Below the pieces are notes generated by a model. It made no database searches and had not been told where the DNA came from. It saw only the letters and a list, made by a program, of their open reading frames with translations. Made by a program: the position numbers and the translations under genes. Below, piece by piece: positions 9,453-18,306 of a stretch of DNA of 37,426 nt (position 1 is its first letter; the number at the start of each line of letters is the position of its first letter). This DNA comes from Methanosphaera stadtmanae (GTDB taxonomy: Archaea > Methanobacteriota > Methanobacteria > Methanobacteriales > Methanobacteriaceae): positions 1-37,426 of the forward strand of contig SUTR01000024.1 in NCBI GenBank assembly GCA_015062825.1, in the 5' to 3' direction.

Positions 9453-9494
9453 TATTCAAAAAAAAGTTTGATGTTACAAATGTAACATAAACTT
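9453..9494 (-). terminator. intrinsic-like terminator of the histone gene
   Basis: Read on the minus strand, a hairpin with arms AAGTTTATGTTAC and GTAACATCAAACTT (13 bp, one bulged base; 9464-9494) and a 4-base loop is followed at once by an eight-T run. It starts 22 bases beyond the histone stop codon. It is the cleanest hairpin/T-run terminator in the window. Confidence 0.8.
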
Positions 9495-9516
9495 GAATTA
9501 ATGATTTTTTTTATTG

Positions 9517-9717
9517 TTATCTGGTAGCCATTTGTATATCTTCGGCTTTCACTGTTTTTCGTCCAGCATGTCTAGCATATTTATTGGCAATTTCACCTAT
9601 TTCTTCACCATATTCTTCAAGAACTTTTGCAAGTTCCACTACTGCTTCATCACTAATTCTTGTTCCACCAGCTTCTTTTAATATTCTTTTAAGGGGGGCA
9701 AGGGGTAATTCTGTCAT
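9517..9717 (-). CDS. archaeal histone (HMf family)
   Basis: A 66-aa histone-fold protein that compacts DNA as dimers and larger stacks. It matches HMfA/HMfB-type histones throughout: ELPLAPLKRILKEAGG, RISDEAVVELAKVLEEYGEE, then ANKYARHAGRKTVKAEDIQ, covering alpha1-loop1-alpha2-loop2-alpha3. The C-terminus (MATR) is slightly shorter than in HMf proteins, which usually end in LARK plus a few residues. An in-frame ATG at 9738 precedes the Shine-Dalgarno AAAGGAG, so the ATG at 9717, ten bases after it, is the real start. Monocistronic, with its own terminator. Confidence 0.95.
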   Translation of the reverse strand: MTELPLAPLKRILKEAGGTRISDEAVVELAKVLEEYGEEIGEIANKYARHAGRKTVKAEDIQMATR

Positions 9718-9916
9718 ATTTATCATTCTCCTTTTCATTAATATTATTATTTATGGAGTTATGATTATTTATAGTTATTTTATAAGTATATACATAAGTA
9801 AAACTCAAAAAAAATAGTTTTTTGGCAGGGAATTTCTAAGAAATGAATATAATGAAATTATTTTTTCATTTATTCAAAGTCTCACACTTGACATAGCATC
9901 CAGCTTATAGATAATA

Positions 9917-9927
9917 TTTATATATTT
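9917..9927 (+). promoter_or_regulatory. TATA box of the AbrB-like gene
   Basis: TTTATATATTT lies 41 bases before the ATG at 9969. That predicts a short leader carrying the Shine-Dalgarno GGTGAG. Confidence 0.5.
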
Positions 9928-9968
9928 AAGTATTTACAAAAATACCATTAAAGTGATGGTGAGAGTAT

Positions 9969-10373
9969 ATGTCAGATAAGAAAATAAAAGCTGTGGAAAT
10001 AATAAAAGAATATGACGGATACAAGAATGTAATCATATTCAACCAGACAATATACCAGAACAAGACAAAAAAGTCAACAGGGGATGGATACTACTATACA
10101 CTAAAGACAGTAGTTCCAAGAGTAATCTATGACTACTTGGAAATAATTGATGACATAATCTACCTCATACAAAAGGAGGACTCCATCCAATTAAGTGCAA
10201 CACCAGCTAATATGGATCCTACATATGATAAAATCTACAAAAGAAAACTAAACAAGAAAAGTCATAACTTCACAATACCCAAACAACTATTCACCGAAGA
10301 CTCTACCAGCAGCTATGTTGCAAGATTCATATTCATACCAGAAACCTCACAAGTACAAATAACCTTCATATAA
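9969..10373 (+). CDS. small protein with two AbrB/SpoVT-like swapped-hairpin segments (hypothetical)
   Basis: A 134-aa soluble protein that I do not recognise by name. Two internal segments look like AbrB/SpoVT hairpins: residues 48-78, with VVPRVIYDYLEIIDDIIYLI (compare the usual IPkxIrexLgixxGDxvxl), and residues 100-134, with FTIPKQLF and an RFIFIP strand. DNA binding is therefore a reasonable guess. The start ATG follows GGTGAG at about 5 bases. Two decayed relatives occur in the window: a 3' fragment at 11263-11412 and a broken leftward copy at 18307-18690. It lies alone between the histone gene and the adhesin locus. Confidence 0.6.
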   Translation: MSDKKIKAVEIIKEYDGYKNVIIFNQTIYQNKTKKSTGDGYYYTLKTVVPRVIYDYLEIIDDIIYLIQKEDSIQLSATPANMDPTYDKIYKRKLNKKSHNFTIPKQLFTEDSTSSYVARFIFIPETSQVQITFI

Positions 10374-10599
10374 ATAATCATATACTATATCAAATTAATT
10401 ATATTATAATGATAAACAACACATACAGATACTAGTACAAGACACTCATCTACAACAAACATAATAACCATAATCAAAGTTACAAAAGAACATTTAGCTT
10501 ATAAAAATAAGCTAATACTACTAGTCATATGGGGGCCTGTCAAATAGCACCAAAATATATAAATACTAACTCTAACCATAATATAAATAGAATATGTTA
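10374..10599. other. intergenic DNA with one hairpin
   Basis: No gene was found. A perfect 9-bp hairpin (TTAGCTTAT/ATAAGCTAA, loop AAAA) lies at 10494-10515, without a following T-run. A short leftward ORF (10572-10616, beginning MQETDL) runs out of the inverted-end element that starts at 10600. Confidence 0.4.
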
Positions 10600-10906
10600 A
10601 GGTCTGTTTCTTGCATATTTATAGAGGAAATCATATGTGCGTGAGTAAGATGTATTTTTATACTTATTACTCATTGCAATATGATTTATAAACTGATTCT
10701 GAATCTAATTTTTCTTATCTAATTTATAACATATTTATCATATTAATTATTATTATTTGGTCATTACATGATTATGTTTTGTTTTTAATCATCACTATTT
10801 CATGTTTTAATTAAACCTGAACTCTTCCAAACCTAATCCTCCTCTAGTTAGTTTAAAAAGTTTGGTAATTGTCGGTGGAGGTGATGACTATGCATGAAAC
10901 AGACCT
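10600..10906. mobile_element. 307-bp element with 18-bp terminal inverted repeats (MITE-like)
   Basis: The left end AGGTCTGTTTCTTGCATA (10600-10617) and the complement of the right end (10889-10906) match at 17 of 18 positions. The interior has no transposase. It contains a structured hairpin at 10641-10674 (8-bp outer stem, 3x3 internal loop, 4-bp inner stem). A Shine-Dalgarno in the right part precedes an ORF whose start codon lies in the right end. Flanking target-site duplications were not evident. It may be a non-autonomous transposon remnant or a two-headed small-gene locus; see findings. Confidence 0.45.
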
Positions 10907-10979
10907 ACAAATGATCCTACTACTTTTAGATATAATTATCAAGGTAGTAACTATTTTGAAGCTACTTCAAATAGTATGA
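10890..10979 (+). CDS. candidate 29-aa hydrophobic peptide
   Basis: A 29-codon ORF preceded by GGAGGTGATGACT, one of the strongest Shine-Dalgarno sequences in the window. The peptide starts MHETDLQMILLLLD and continues with Ile/Leu/Val interrupted by single Lys, Thr and Gln residues, giving an amphipathic hydrophobic helix. Size and composition recall the 29-aa TisB toxin of E. coli, but there is no demonstrated homology. Against it: another frame over the same DNA (to the TAG at 10994) reads like the tail of an adhesin Ig-like domain (FRYNYQGSNYFEATSN). A similar peptide lies at 29310-29405. Confidence 0.4.
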   Translation: MHETDLQMILLLLDIIIKVVTILKLLQIV

Positions 10980-10996
10980 GAATAACTCCTAAGTAG
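10910..10996 (+). pseudogene. possible remnant of an adhesin Ig-like domain C-terminus
   Basis: In the frame ending at the TAG at 10994-10996 the sequence reads DPTTFRYNYQGSNYFEATSN and on to ITPK. This resembles the last strands of the Big/Ig-like repeats in the nearby adhesins (compare KYVGTDNYNASES). It has no start and joins the inverted-end element on its left. It overlaps the 29-aa ORF in another frame; only one reading is likely meaningful. Confidence 0.4.
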
Positions 10997-11141
10997 ATTT
11001 ATTCCAACATTCAATCCTCATATTAATAGGCCGATAAAACAGGGAATTGGTAAGTGTTTTAGATGATCAACATAAAAATGTAATTACCAACTTAATTTCA
11101 TACTGCAGTAATCTCTTTTTCATAATAAACTTTCGATAATG

Positions 11142-11228
11142 GATACTATAAAAGACTATTTGGATAATATTGTCAAGGGTCTATATAAGTGTATTATTAA
11201 GATTAATGGTGTAACACTAAATAATCGA
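11142..11228 (+). pseudogene. adhesin fragment
   Basis: Translates to TIKDYLDNIVKG then KCIIKINGVTLNN, nearly the same as TIKDYLGNIVKG and KCVIKINGVTLKN in the final Ig-like domain of the adhesin at 14632-17733. Only about 29 codons remain. The fragment runs in frame into unrelated sequence. It is evidence of a third, deleted adhesin copy here. Confidence 0.75.
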
Positions 11229-11262
11229 ACAAAATCCAACACCAGTCGAAAAAAATCCAGCA

Positions 11263-11412
11263 CAAGAGGATATCTTCAAAAGAAAACTAAATAAGAAAAG
11301 TCATAACTTTACAATACCCAAACAACTATTTGCTGAAGACTCTACCAGCAACTATGTAGCAAGATTCATATTCATACCAGAAACCTCACAAATCGAAATA
11401 ACATTCATTTGA
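11263..11412 (+). pseudogene. 3' fragment of a second copy of the AbrB-like gene
   Basis: The last 48 codons of the gene at 9969-10373 are repeated here with few changes: FKRKLNKKSHNFTIPKQLF, AEDSTSNYVARFIFIPETSQ and ITFI before TGA. The 5' two thirds are missing and replaced by the adhesin fragment. Codons are almost identical, so the duplication is fairly recent. Confidence 0.85.
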
Positions 11413-11593
11413 TTAACTAAATACTCCCATCTAATTAATTCTTTTTTCATATAACATATCCTTATTGAATATCTATACTATTTTTATATGATAATATTTA
11501 TTTGATTATATATTTTAGCAATATTTATTAATTTTAATAAACAAATTACTATCAATAATTAAAAATCATTAGCTAAAAAAGGAATATGATATT

Positions 11594-14461
11594 ATGACAG
11601 TAAAAAAACTGATACTATTATTAGCACTAATGGTGCTGCTGGTAGGAGTTGCATCAGCAGGTGAAGTATCCAATGATACAACCACCACAAGTGCTGATAT
11701 GACATTACAAGAAACTCATGCTACAATAAATTCAGTAGATGAATTTATTAATGAAGAAAAAATTGATTCTATCAATAAATTAGGCAATAAAAATATTAAA
11801 AAAATGGATGTGGATGAAAATAGTCCTGAATATAAAGAATATGAAAGATATTATGAAACTATAACTGAATCTACAAATGATGAAGTAACATTTAACTTTA
11901 ACTCAGACATTACACTTTATGATACAGCTTATCTAAATACAAACATTAAAAAACTAAACATCAATGGAAATAATAAAACAATTAATGGAAACAGTTATAA
12001 CCAGTTTTTAGTAATTGAACACAATTGTACAGTAACAATTAACAACATCAAAATAATAAACTGCTATTGCGAACAGGATGGGAGTTGTATCTCCAATGAA
12101 GGCAACTTAACAATAACCAATTCAATATTAAACAATAATAAAGCAGATAGATTTGGAGGTGCAATAAACAATCATGGAACATTAACATTAACAAATGTCA
12201 CATTAAATAATAACAAAGCAGCAGAAGATGGTGGAGCAATAAATAATGAAGGAAAAGCAATAATAAAAAACTGTAATCTAAACAATAATACTGCAAGTGG
12301 ATGGGGAGGTGCAATCTTTAATGAAGATTTACAGCTAACTATAACCAACACAACACTAAACAAAAACACGGCAAAGTATGGTGGTGCAATACACTCATAT
12401 GAAGGGAATATTATCCTAACGGGATGTACATTAAACAACAATAACGCATCAGATAAAGGTGGAGCAATACATGCAGAAACATCAAAAACCAACCTAACAA
12501 TAACTGATTCAACATTGAATAACAACAATGCAATATATGGAGCTGCAGTATTTAACTCTGGAATTATGACAGTTAAAAACTCAAAACTAAATAATAACAA
12601 TGCAGAATATGGTGGAGCAATACATGCAGAAACATCAAAAACCAACCTAACAATAACTGATTCAACATTGAATAACAACAATGCAATATATGGAGCTGCA
12701 GTATTTAACTCTGGAATTATGACAGTTAAAAACTCAAAACTAAATAATAACAATGCAGAATATGGTGGAGCAATATTTCTTAATGGTACAAAAAACAATA
12801 TCAACAACAATACCTTTTCAAACAATAACGCATTAATAGGTGGAGCAATATTCAATGCAAATAATAATACAACAATAAAAAACAACACATTTTCAAAAAA
12901 CACTGTATCTGGTAAAAAATTAGATGATGACTTCTGGTCTCCCTACGTAACGGGAACTGGTGGAGCTATAGCAAATGGTGCAGTAACATATGAAAAAAAA
13001 TACAGTTCCTATGGAAATTACTACATTCCAACATATCTATTAACATCTGATATAGATATTACAGAAAATCAATTCATAAACAATACTGGAGAATCAGGAG
13101 GAGCAATTTCAATACTTGGAGGAACAAATATCAATATCAATAAAAACAAATTCCAAAACAACATAGCTCAAGAAGAAGGATCAGCAATATATGATAAAAA
13201 ACATGAATATGAAGAATACCGATACTCCTCCAACGGAAGTCCAATAGGTTCAGTAACAATAAGCATAGGAACAAACATAAACATCATAAACAATACATTC
13301 ACAACGAATAAAGCAAATACAACAGGAAAAACAATAAAAAGCAATGCATCAATAATTACAAACAACAACATTAAAACAGACAACACTGATTATCCATCAA
13401 CAATATCCACTCAAACAGAAGAATCAAAAATAACAAACAACATCTTCAACAAAGAAATAAAAAACACAAAAACCGTAGTACAAACAACAAGTGGAATTAT
13501 AGGAGAAAAACTAACACTAAAGGCAACAGTAAAAGATACAAACAACAACAAAGTAAATGAAGGAAACCTAATCTTCAAACTAAACGGTATTACAATTAAA
13601 GACAATGGTAAACTAACTGGTTCATCCAACCCACTAAAAGTTAAAGTAACAAATGGAGTAGCAACGGCTACAGTTATACCTGATTTGGATATGAGAAATG
13701 CTAATAAGTTAACTGCTAAGTATGTGGGAACAGATAATTATAACGCATCTGAGAGCAGTCAGGTGAAGATACAGATTTCACAACGTAATGCATCCATAGT
13801 GGTCTCCAGTAATGTAAAAACTATAAAGCAGGGACAGGTACTTACAATAACTGCTAAGGTATATGATACTACTAATGGTAAGAAGTCAACTAATCTAGTT
13901 AAGTATGCTGATGAATTTGTCTACTTCAAAGTAAACGGAATCACACTCAAAGACTCCAAGGGGGCAATGCAGAAAGTTAAAGTAGTAAATGGTACTGCAA
14001 CTATTAAATACACCATACCCCTGGGACTATCCGGTGTTACTGATGGTAAAACATTCACGGTTAAGAATCATACTATTCTTGCAGGATTCTACAATAAAAA
14101 CTACAAGGAAAACATAAGAAACACATCCAAGTTCCAAGTGGAAAGATCCAACATTACCATAACTATATCCAATGCAACAGTAAACAACAAGACACACAAA
14201 CTATCATTAACAGCAACAATCAAAGACTACCTGGGAAATAAAGTAGTAGGACCTAACAAATGTATTATTAAGGTTAATGGTGTAACACTCAAGAATGGTA
14301 CAAATCCAATATACTACTTTGCATCATATGGAGTTTTAAACATCAAGGACATTAACATACCAGCATACAATAAATACAATAGTATTGAAATTGTAACGCA
14401 GGACAGACTTGCATATAAGAATCAACGCAATACTACAACTATTATTAATGTAGTTAAATAA
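11594..14461 (+). CDS. adhesin-like protein, beta-helix plus Ig-like domains (955 aa)
   Basis: A large secreted surface protein of the Methanobacteriales adhesin-like class. Residues 1-22 are a signal peptide (KKLILLLALMVLLVGVASA). Residues of about 110-600 form a parallel beta-helix of Asn-rich turns, each with a GGAI motif and LTITNSxLNNNxA; this includes a perfect two-copy 51-residue repeat. About 620-955 holds three Ig-like (Big-type) domains with FKLNGITIKDNGK, FVYFKVNGITLKD and KCIIKVNGVTLKNG. N-glycosylation sequons are abundant. No transmembrane anchor or sortase motif is seen at the C-terminus. The start ATG follows AAAAAGGA. Its last domains are closely paralogous to the next gene. 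Ligand and anchoring are unknown. Confidence 0.85.
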   Translation: MTVKKLILLLALMVLLVGVASAGEVSNDTTTTSADMTLQETHATINSVDEFINEEKIDSINKLGNKNIKKMDVDENSPEYKEYERYYETITESTNDEVTFNFNSDITLYDTAYLNTNIKKLNINGNNKTINGNSYNQFLVIEHNCTVTINNIKIINCYCEQDGSCISNEGNLTITNSILNNNKADRFGGAINNHGTLTLTNVTLNNNKAAEDGGAINNEGKAIIKNCNLNNNTASGWGGAIFNEDLQLTITNTTLNKNTAKYGGAIHSYEGNIILTGCTLNNNNASDKGGAIHAETSKTNLTITDSTLNNNNAIYGAAVFNSGIMTVKNSKLNNNNAEYGGAIHAETSKTNLTITDSTLNNNNAIYGAAVFNSGIMTVKNSKLNNNNAEYGGAIFLNGTKNNINNNTFSNNNALIGGAIFNANNNTTIKNNTFSKNTVSGKKLDDDFWSPYVTGTGGAIANGAVTYEKKYSSYGNYYIPTYLLTSDIDITENQFINNTGESGGAISILGGTNININKNKFQNNIAQEEGSAIYDKKHEYEEYRYSSNGSPIGSVTISIGTNINIINNTFTTNKANTTGKTIKSNASIITNNNIKTDNTDYPSTISTQTEESKITNNIFNKEIKNTKTVVQTTSGIIGEKLTLKATVKDTNNNKVNEGNLIFKLNGITIKDNGKLTGSSNPLKVKVTNGVATATVIPDLDMRNANKLTAKYVGTDNYNASESSQVKIQISQRNASIVVSSNVKTIKQGQVLTITAKVYDTTNGKKSTNLVKYADEFVYFKVNGITLKDSKGAMQKVKVVNGTATIKYTIPLGLSGVTDGKTFTVKNHTILAGFYNKNYKENIRNTSKFQVERSNITITISNATVNNKTHKLSLTATIKDYLGNKVVGPNKCIIKVNGVTLKNGTNPIYYFASYGVLNIKDINIPAYNKYNSIEIVTQDRLAYKNQRNTTTIINVVK
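12458..12763 (+). repeat. perfect 2 x 153-bp tandem repeat in the adhesin gene
   Basis: Two adjacent 153-bp copies (12458-12610 and 12611-12763) appear identical base for base. They add exactly two beta-helix turns each (51 codons, starting GGAIHAETSK), so copy-number change keeps the frame. Confidence 0.92.
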
Positions 14462-14631
14462 TTATAACCTTCTCATTCATATTTTTTTTACTAACCCTAT
14501 ATAATTCATATAAAAAATCCTATTTTAATCATCTCTTTTCGTGTTTATATAATACATTAATACCATTGTAGACATAATTTAGTATTATAATATGATTTTT
14601 TTATATTAATTAATTTAATTGGGAGGATATT

Positions 14632-17600
14632 ATGAATAAACTTTACAAGATTTTTATCTTTGTTATCTTGGTATTTCTTATCATTGGTGTTGTAAATGCT
14701 GCTAGTGTTGATAGTTATAGTAATGATACAAGCCAAAGCATAGAAAGTCATGATGTCTATGATAGAGCTACTGATGATAATTTGGAAGATAAAATTGTAA
14801 AAGATGATACAAAGAATATTAAAAAAGCACAAAGTAGTAAAAATATTTATGTAAACCAGGAAACTGGGGATGACATTAATGGTTTAGGAACTAAGGATAA
14901 ACCGTTTGAAAGTTTAAATAATGCTATATATTATGCTGAAAACAATGATAATATCATACTTACATCAGATTTATGTCTTATTAAATCATGGAATGATGTT
15001 CCTACAGATATATATACTAATATTACAATATCATCATCACTTAAAAATAAGACAACCATATATTGTGGTTCGATGGATGAATACAAACAAGGAGTTAGTT
15101 TTGGTTCATTTAATGATATTTTTAACATAACAAAGGGCTGCAATGTCAAATTCTATAATTTAAAATTTAACCGGATTAATGCAAGAACAGTTATTGATAA
15201 TCATGGACTTGTAACCATTGATAAATGTGACTTTATAAATTGTAGTGATGGATTTGGTGATGCAGATTCAGCAATAATAGTTAACTACAATAAGATGAAT
15301 ATCACTAATTCAAATTTTAAGAATAATCGCGGTATGGGTGGATGTCATGGTACCCTATTCAATAAGGGAATGCTGAATATATCAAATTCAAATTTCACAA
15401 ATAATAGTGCAGATAATAAAGGTGGATCCATATTTAATGAAGGAAGTTTACAGATTAAAAATTCTAAATTCATAAATAACTCCATTGAATCATATAGTGA
15501 TGCTAAAGAGGGAGGGGCTATATATAATAACAAAACATTATCTGTTACTAACACGTATTTTGAAGGTAATTATGCAATAAATGGTAGTCAAATAGCTAAT
15601 TATGCTAATGCAAGCATTAATAATTGTGAATTTAAAAACACTCGTTATTCATTAACTCATTTAATTTACAATAATAAACAAAAAACTCAAAGTCAAATGA
15701 TCATATCAAATTCAATATTCAATAATCTGACTGGTGTTAACATATTTAATAAAGCCATTTTAAATATTGATAATTGTAAAATACAAAATATACGCTCAGG
15801 TAGTGCTATTATAGAAAACCATGAAATGCTAGATTTAACCAATAATAAAATTTTAGACCGTCATGATGTATCCTATATAATAGACAATAAAGGAAAACTA
15901 ACTGCAAATAACAATTTGTTCAAAAACACATCAGATGGATTTGGTGTAATAAATATCAATGGAAGCGATAAATCAGTAATATCCAGAAACATATTTGATT
16001 CACATGAAGGATTAGATTCAACAATACATATTATAAAATCCAAAGAAACAATCATCAATTACAACACCTTCATCAACAATAAGGTTGAATTAAGGCCTGG
16101 TGGAACTATATTCTCTAACTGTACAGGTGTAGATATTGCATATAATAAATTTATTAAAAACAGTGCACCTGCAGGAGCAGGAATATATAATGGCGGAAAT
16201 AATGTTAAAATCAGATATAATAACTTCACAGCAAACAAGGCTACAACTAAATGTTATTCCGTAAATAATAAGGGTAAACGATTAACAATAACTGGAAATG
16301 TTAACTATTATGGAACAAAATATCCATCAACAATAGAAAATACAGGAAATGATGTAAGCATATCCAATAACAGATTTGAAGATAATATTAAAACAATCAC
16401 TACAACCACAACAGTAAATCCTATAAAATCAACAATCGGTGAAAAGCTCATATTAAAAGCATTGGTTAAAGATAATACAGGAACACGTGTCGATGGTGGA
16501 CGAGTAATTTTCAAACTAAATGGCATAACACTTAAGGATAATGGTAAATTCACAGGATCTACTAATCCATTAAAGGTTTACGTATCAAATGGAGAAGCAA
16601 TAACAACTATAACAACAGACCTAAGTATGAAAAACGTTAAAACATTCACTGCAAGTTACATAGGAACAAACATATATAACAAATCAGCTAGCAACACGGC
16701 AAAGGCTGAAATAAAACTAAGAACAGCATCACTAACTGTTACAAGCAACACTAAAACAATCAAACAGGGACAAACACTAACATTAACAGCTAAGATATAT
16801 GACACTACCAATGGGGGACGAACATCAAATCTGGCTAAATATGCTGATGAATTTGTATACTTCAAGGTAAACAATATAACATTAAAGGATTCTAAAGGAC
16901 AAATGTTAAAGGTAAAAATAGTAAATGGTACAGCAACCACTAAATACACCATACCATTAGGACTTAGTGGAATTACAGATGGAAGAAGTATGAATATCAA
17001 GAATCACACTATACTTGCAGGATTCTACAATAAGAATTACCAGGAAAACATAAGAAACACCAACACATTCCAGGTGGAAAGATCCAACATTACCATAACT
17101 ATATCCAATGCAACGGTAAACAAGAAGACACATAAACTATCACTAACAGCTACCATTAAAGACTACCTGGGCAATATTGTTAAAGGACCTAACAAATGCG
17201 TAATTAAGATTAATGGAGTTACACTAAAGAATGGTACACAACCAATGTACTACTACTCAACAAACGGAATACTAAGCATTAAGGACATTAATATACCATC
17301 ATACAATAAATACAATAACATTGAAATAGTAACACAGGACAGGCTTGCATATAAGAGTCAGCGTAACACTACAACAAAAATTAATATCATACCGAAAGAG
17401 GAGCTAAAAGTTGTAATAGCTAATAAAACCTATGATTTAATATTAAATAATAACACAGCAGGCAGTAAATTTAAAAAATTATTACCACAAACATATACTA
17501 TGAGTGAACTTAATGGAAATGAAAAATATGTATATCTTAACACATCATTAACAAGCAATCCTGTTAATGTTGGTAAAATAAATGCTGGTGATCTAATGTT

Positions 17601-17733
17601 ATATCAAAATAATTGTATTGTAATTTTCTATAAGACATTCAATACAACATATTCCTATACGCCATTAGGACATGTGAATAATTTAGGTAATTTAGGTAGT
17701 AGTGATGTAATTGTTAAGTTTGTTAAAAGTTAA
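14632..17733 (+). CDS. adhesin-like protein with C-terminal cyclophilin-like domain (1033 aa)
   Basis: Signal peptide at residues 1-23 (YKIFIFVILVFLIIGVVNA), then a parallel beta-helix region (about 75-590) with GGSIFNEGSLQIKNSKFINN-type turns and many NNS/NNT sequons. Three Ig-like domains (about 600-920) closely match those of the upstream adhesin. The upstream protein ends at the final NTTTIIN; this one continues with about 115 residues (IANKTYDLILNNNTAGSKF, LLPQTYTM, NEKYVYLN, GDLMLYQNNCIVIFYKTFN, GHVNNLG). These match the pattern of the cyclophilin-like fold family (PF18050 type), which is normally a stand-alone bacterial protein. Start ATG follows GGGAGG. Anchoring mechanism is unknown. 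Confidence 0.85.
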   Translation: MNKLYKIFIFVILVFLIIGVVNAASVDSYSNDTSQSIESHDVYDRATDDNLEDKIVKDDTKNIKKAQSSKNIYVNQETGDDINGLGTKDKPFESLNNAIYYAENNDNIILTSDLCLIKSWNDVPTDIYTNITISSSLKNKTTIYCGSMDEYKQGVSFGSFNDIFNITKGCNVKFYNLKFNRINARTVIDNHGLVTIDKCDFINCSDGFGDADSAIIVNYNKMNITNSNFKNNRGMGGCHGTLFNKGMLNISNSNFTNNSADNKGGSIFNEGSLQIKNSKFINNSIESYSDAKEGGAIYNNKTLSVTNTYFEGNYAINGSQIANYANASINNCEFKNTRYSLTHLIYNNKQKTQSQMIISNSIFNNLTGVNIFNKAILNIDNCKIQNIRSGSAIIENHEMLDLTNNKILDRHDVSYIIDNKGKLTANNNLFKNTSDGFGVININGSDKSVISRNIFDSHEGLDSTIHIIKSKETIINYNTFINNKVELRPGGTIFSNCTGVDIAYNKFIKNSAPAGAGIYNGGNNVKIRYNNFTANKATTKCYSVNNKGKRLTITGNVNYYGTKYPSTIENTGNDVSISNNRFEDNIKTITTTTTVNPIKSTIGEKLILKALVKDNTGTRVDGGRVIFKLNGITLKDNGKFTGSTNPLKVYVSNGEAITTITTDLSMKNVKTFTASYIGTNIYNKSASNTAKAEIKLRTASLTVTSNTKTIKQGQTLTLTAKIYDTTNGGRTSNLAKYADEFVYFKVNNITLKDSKGQMLKVKIVNGTATTKYTIPLGLSGITDGRSMNIKNHTILAGFYNKNYQENIRNTNTFQVERSNITITISNATVNKKTHKLSLTATIKDYLGNIVKGPNKCVIKINGVTLKNGTQPMYYYSTNGILSIKDINIPSYNKYNNIEIVTQDRLAYKSQRNTTTKINIIPKEELKVVIANKTYDLILNNNTAGSKFKKLLPQTYTMSELNGNEKYVYLNTSLTSNPVNVGKINAGDLMLYQNNCIVIFYKTFNTTYSYTPLGHVNNLGNLGSSDVIVKFVKS

Positions 17734-17898
17734 TCTTAAATTTCCACTCCTTATTTTTTTTTAGAGGATAAGTGTTATTTCTTCGTTTTTAATAGAATAT
17801 TTTTGTATACTGGTTAGTATTGTTTATATGATGTATGTTATTTGATTATGTGTTGGCTTGTTCTTTCTGAAATAATATATTTTTTGAGAAAAGAAAGC

Positions 17899-18300
17899 CT
17901 ATGTTGATAAAAAGTATAAAAAACAAGCAGGATAAAATGGGAGTATATTATTCTTTTTTTCTATTATCTTTTTTAATGTGGGGTATTTATCGTTTTTGAA
18001 CTTGATATTCTCAGGTATATGTATTGCTTCAATATTTATATCATCATATTCTGTTATGTCCTCATACATCAGAGTCTTTAATGTTACTTCATCGATTAGT
18101 TTTCCTATTTTTTCGATCATTGTTATTACATCATCTGTATATGTGGTGTTTTGGAGGCTGTCGGTGTTGAAGGCTTCATCTACAAAGATTTTCCGGGTAT
18201 AGTCATATGTTAGGTAATCATAGTTGCTGCAGAGGTCATCAACTAGTATCATCCTATATGTGATTATGTCTTTATAATTTATGAGAAGTATTGTGTACAT
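17899..18300 (-). CDS. hypothetical protein (133 aa)
   Basis: An acidic 133-residue ORF that I do not recognise, with YDYLTYDYTRKIFVDEAFN near the middle and a Lys-rich C-terminal part. No signal peptide or clear membrane helix is seen. It follows the broken AbrB-like gene (18307-18690) by 6 bases on the same strand, so the two may once have formed a unit. No good Shine-Dalgarno precedes the first ATG; an internal ATG at 18252 is an alternative. It may be real or decaying. Confidence 0.4.
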   Translation of the reverse strand: MYTILLINYKDIITYRMILVDDLCSNYDYLTYDYTRKIFVDEAFNTDSLQNTTYTDDVITMIEKIGKLIDEVTLKTLMYEDITEYDDINIEAIHIPENIKFKNDKYPTLKKIIEKKNNILPFYPACFLYFLST

Positions 18301-18306
18301 GTTATT

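Noticed and set aside
10817-10889. Minus-strand frame ending GGLGLEEFRFN, considered as a transposase tail
   Set aside because: No start and fewer than 30 codons within the inverted-end element; not enough to assign.
12172-12903. 243-aa open frame antisense to the first adhesin
   Set aside because: Low-complexity mirror of the repetitive Asn codons; repeats exactly as the adhesin repeats do; no ribosome site.
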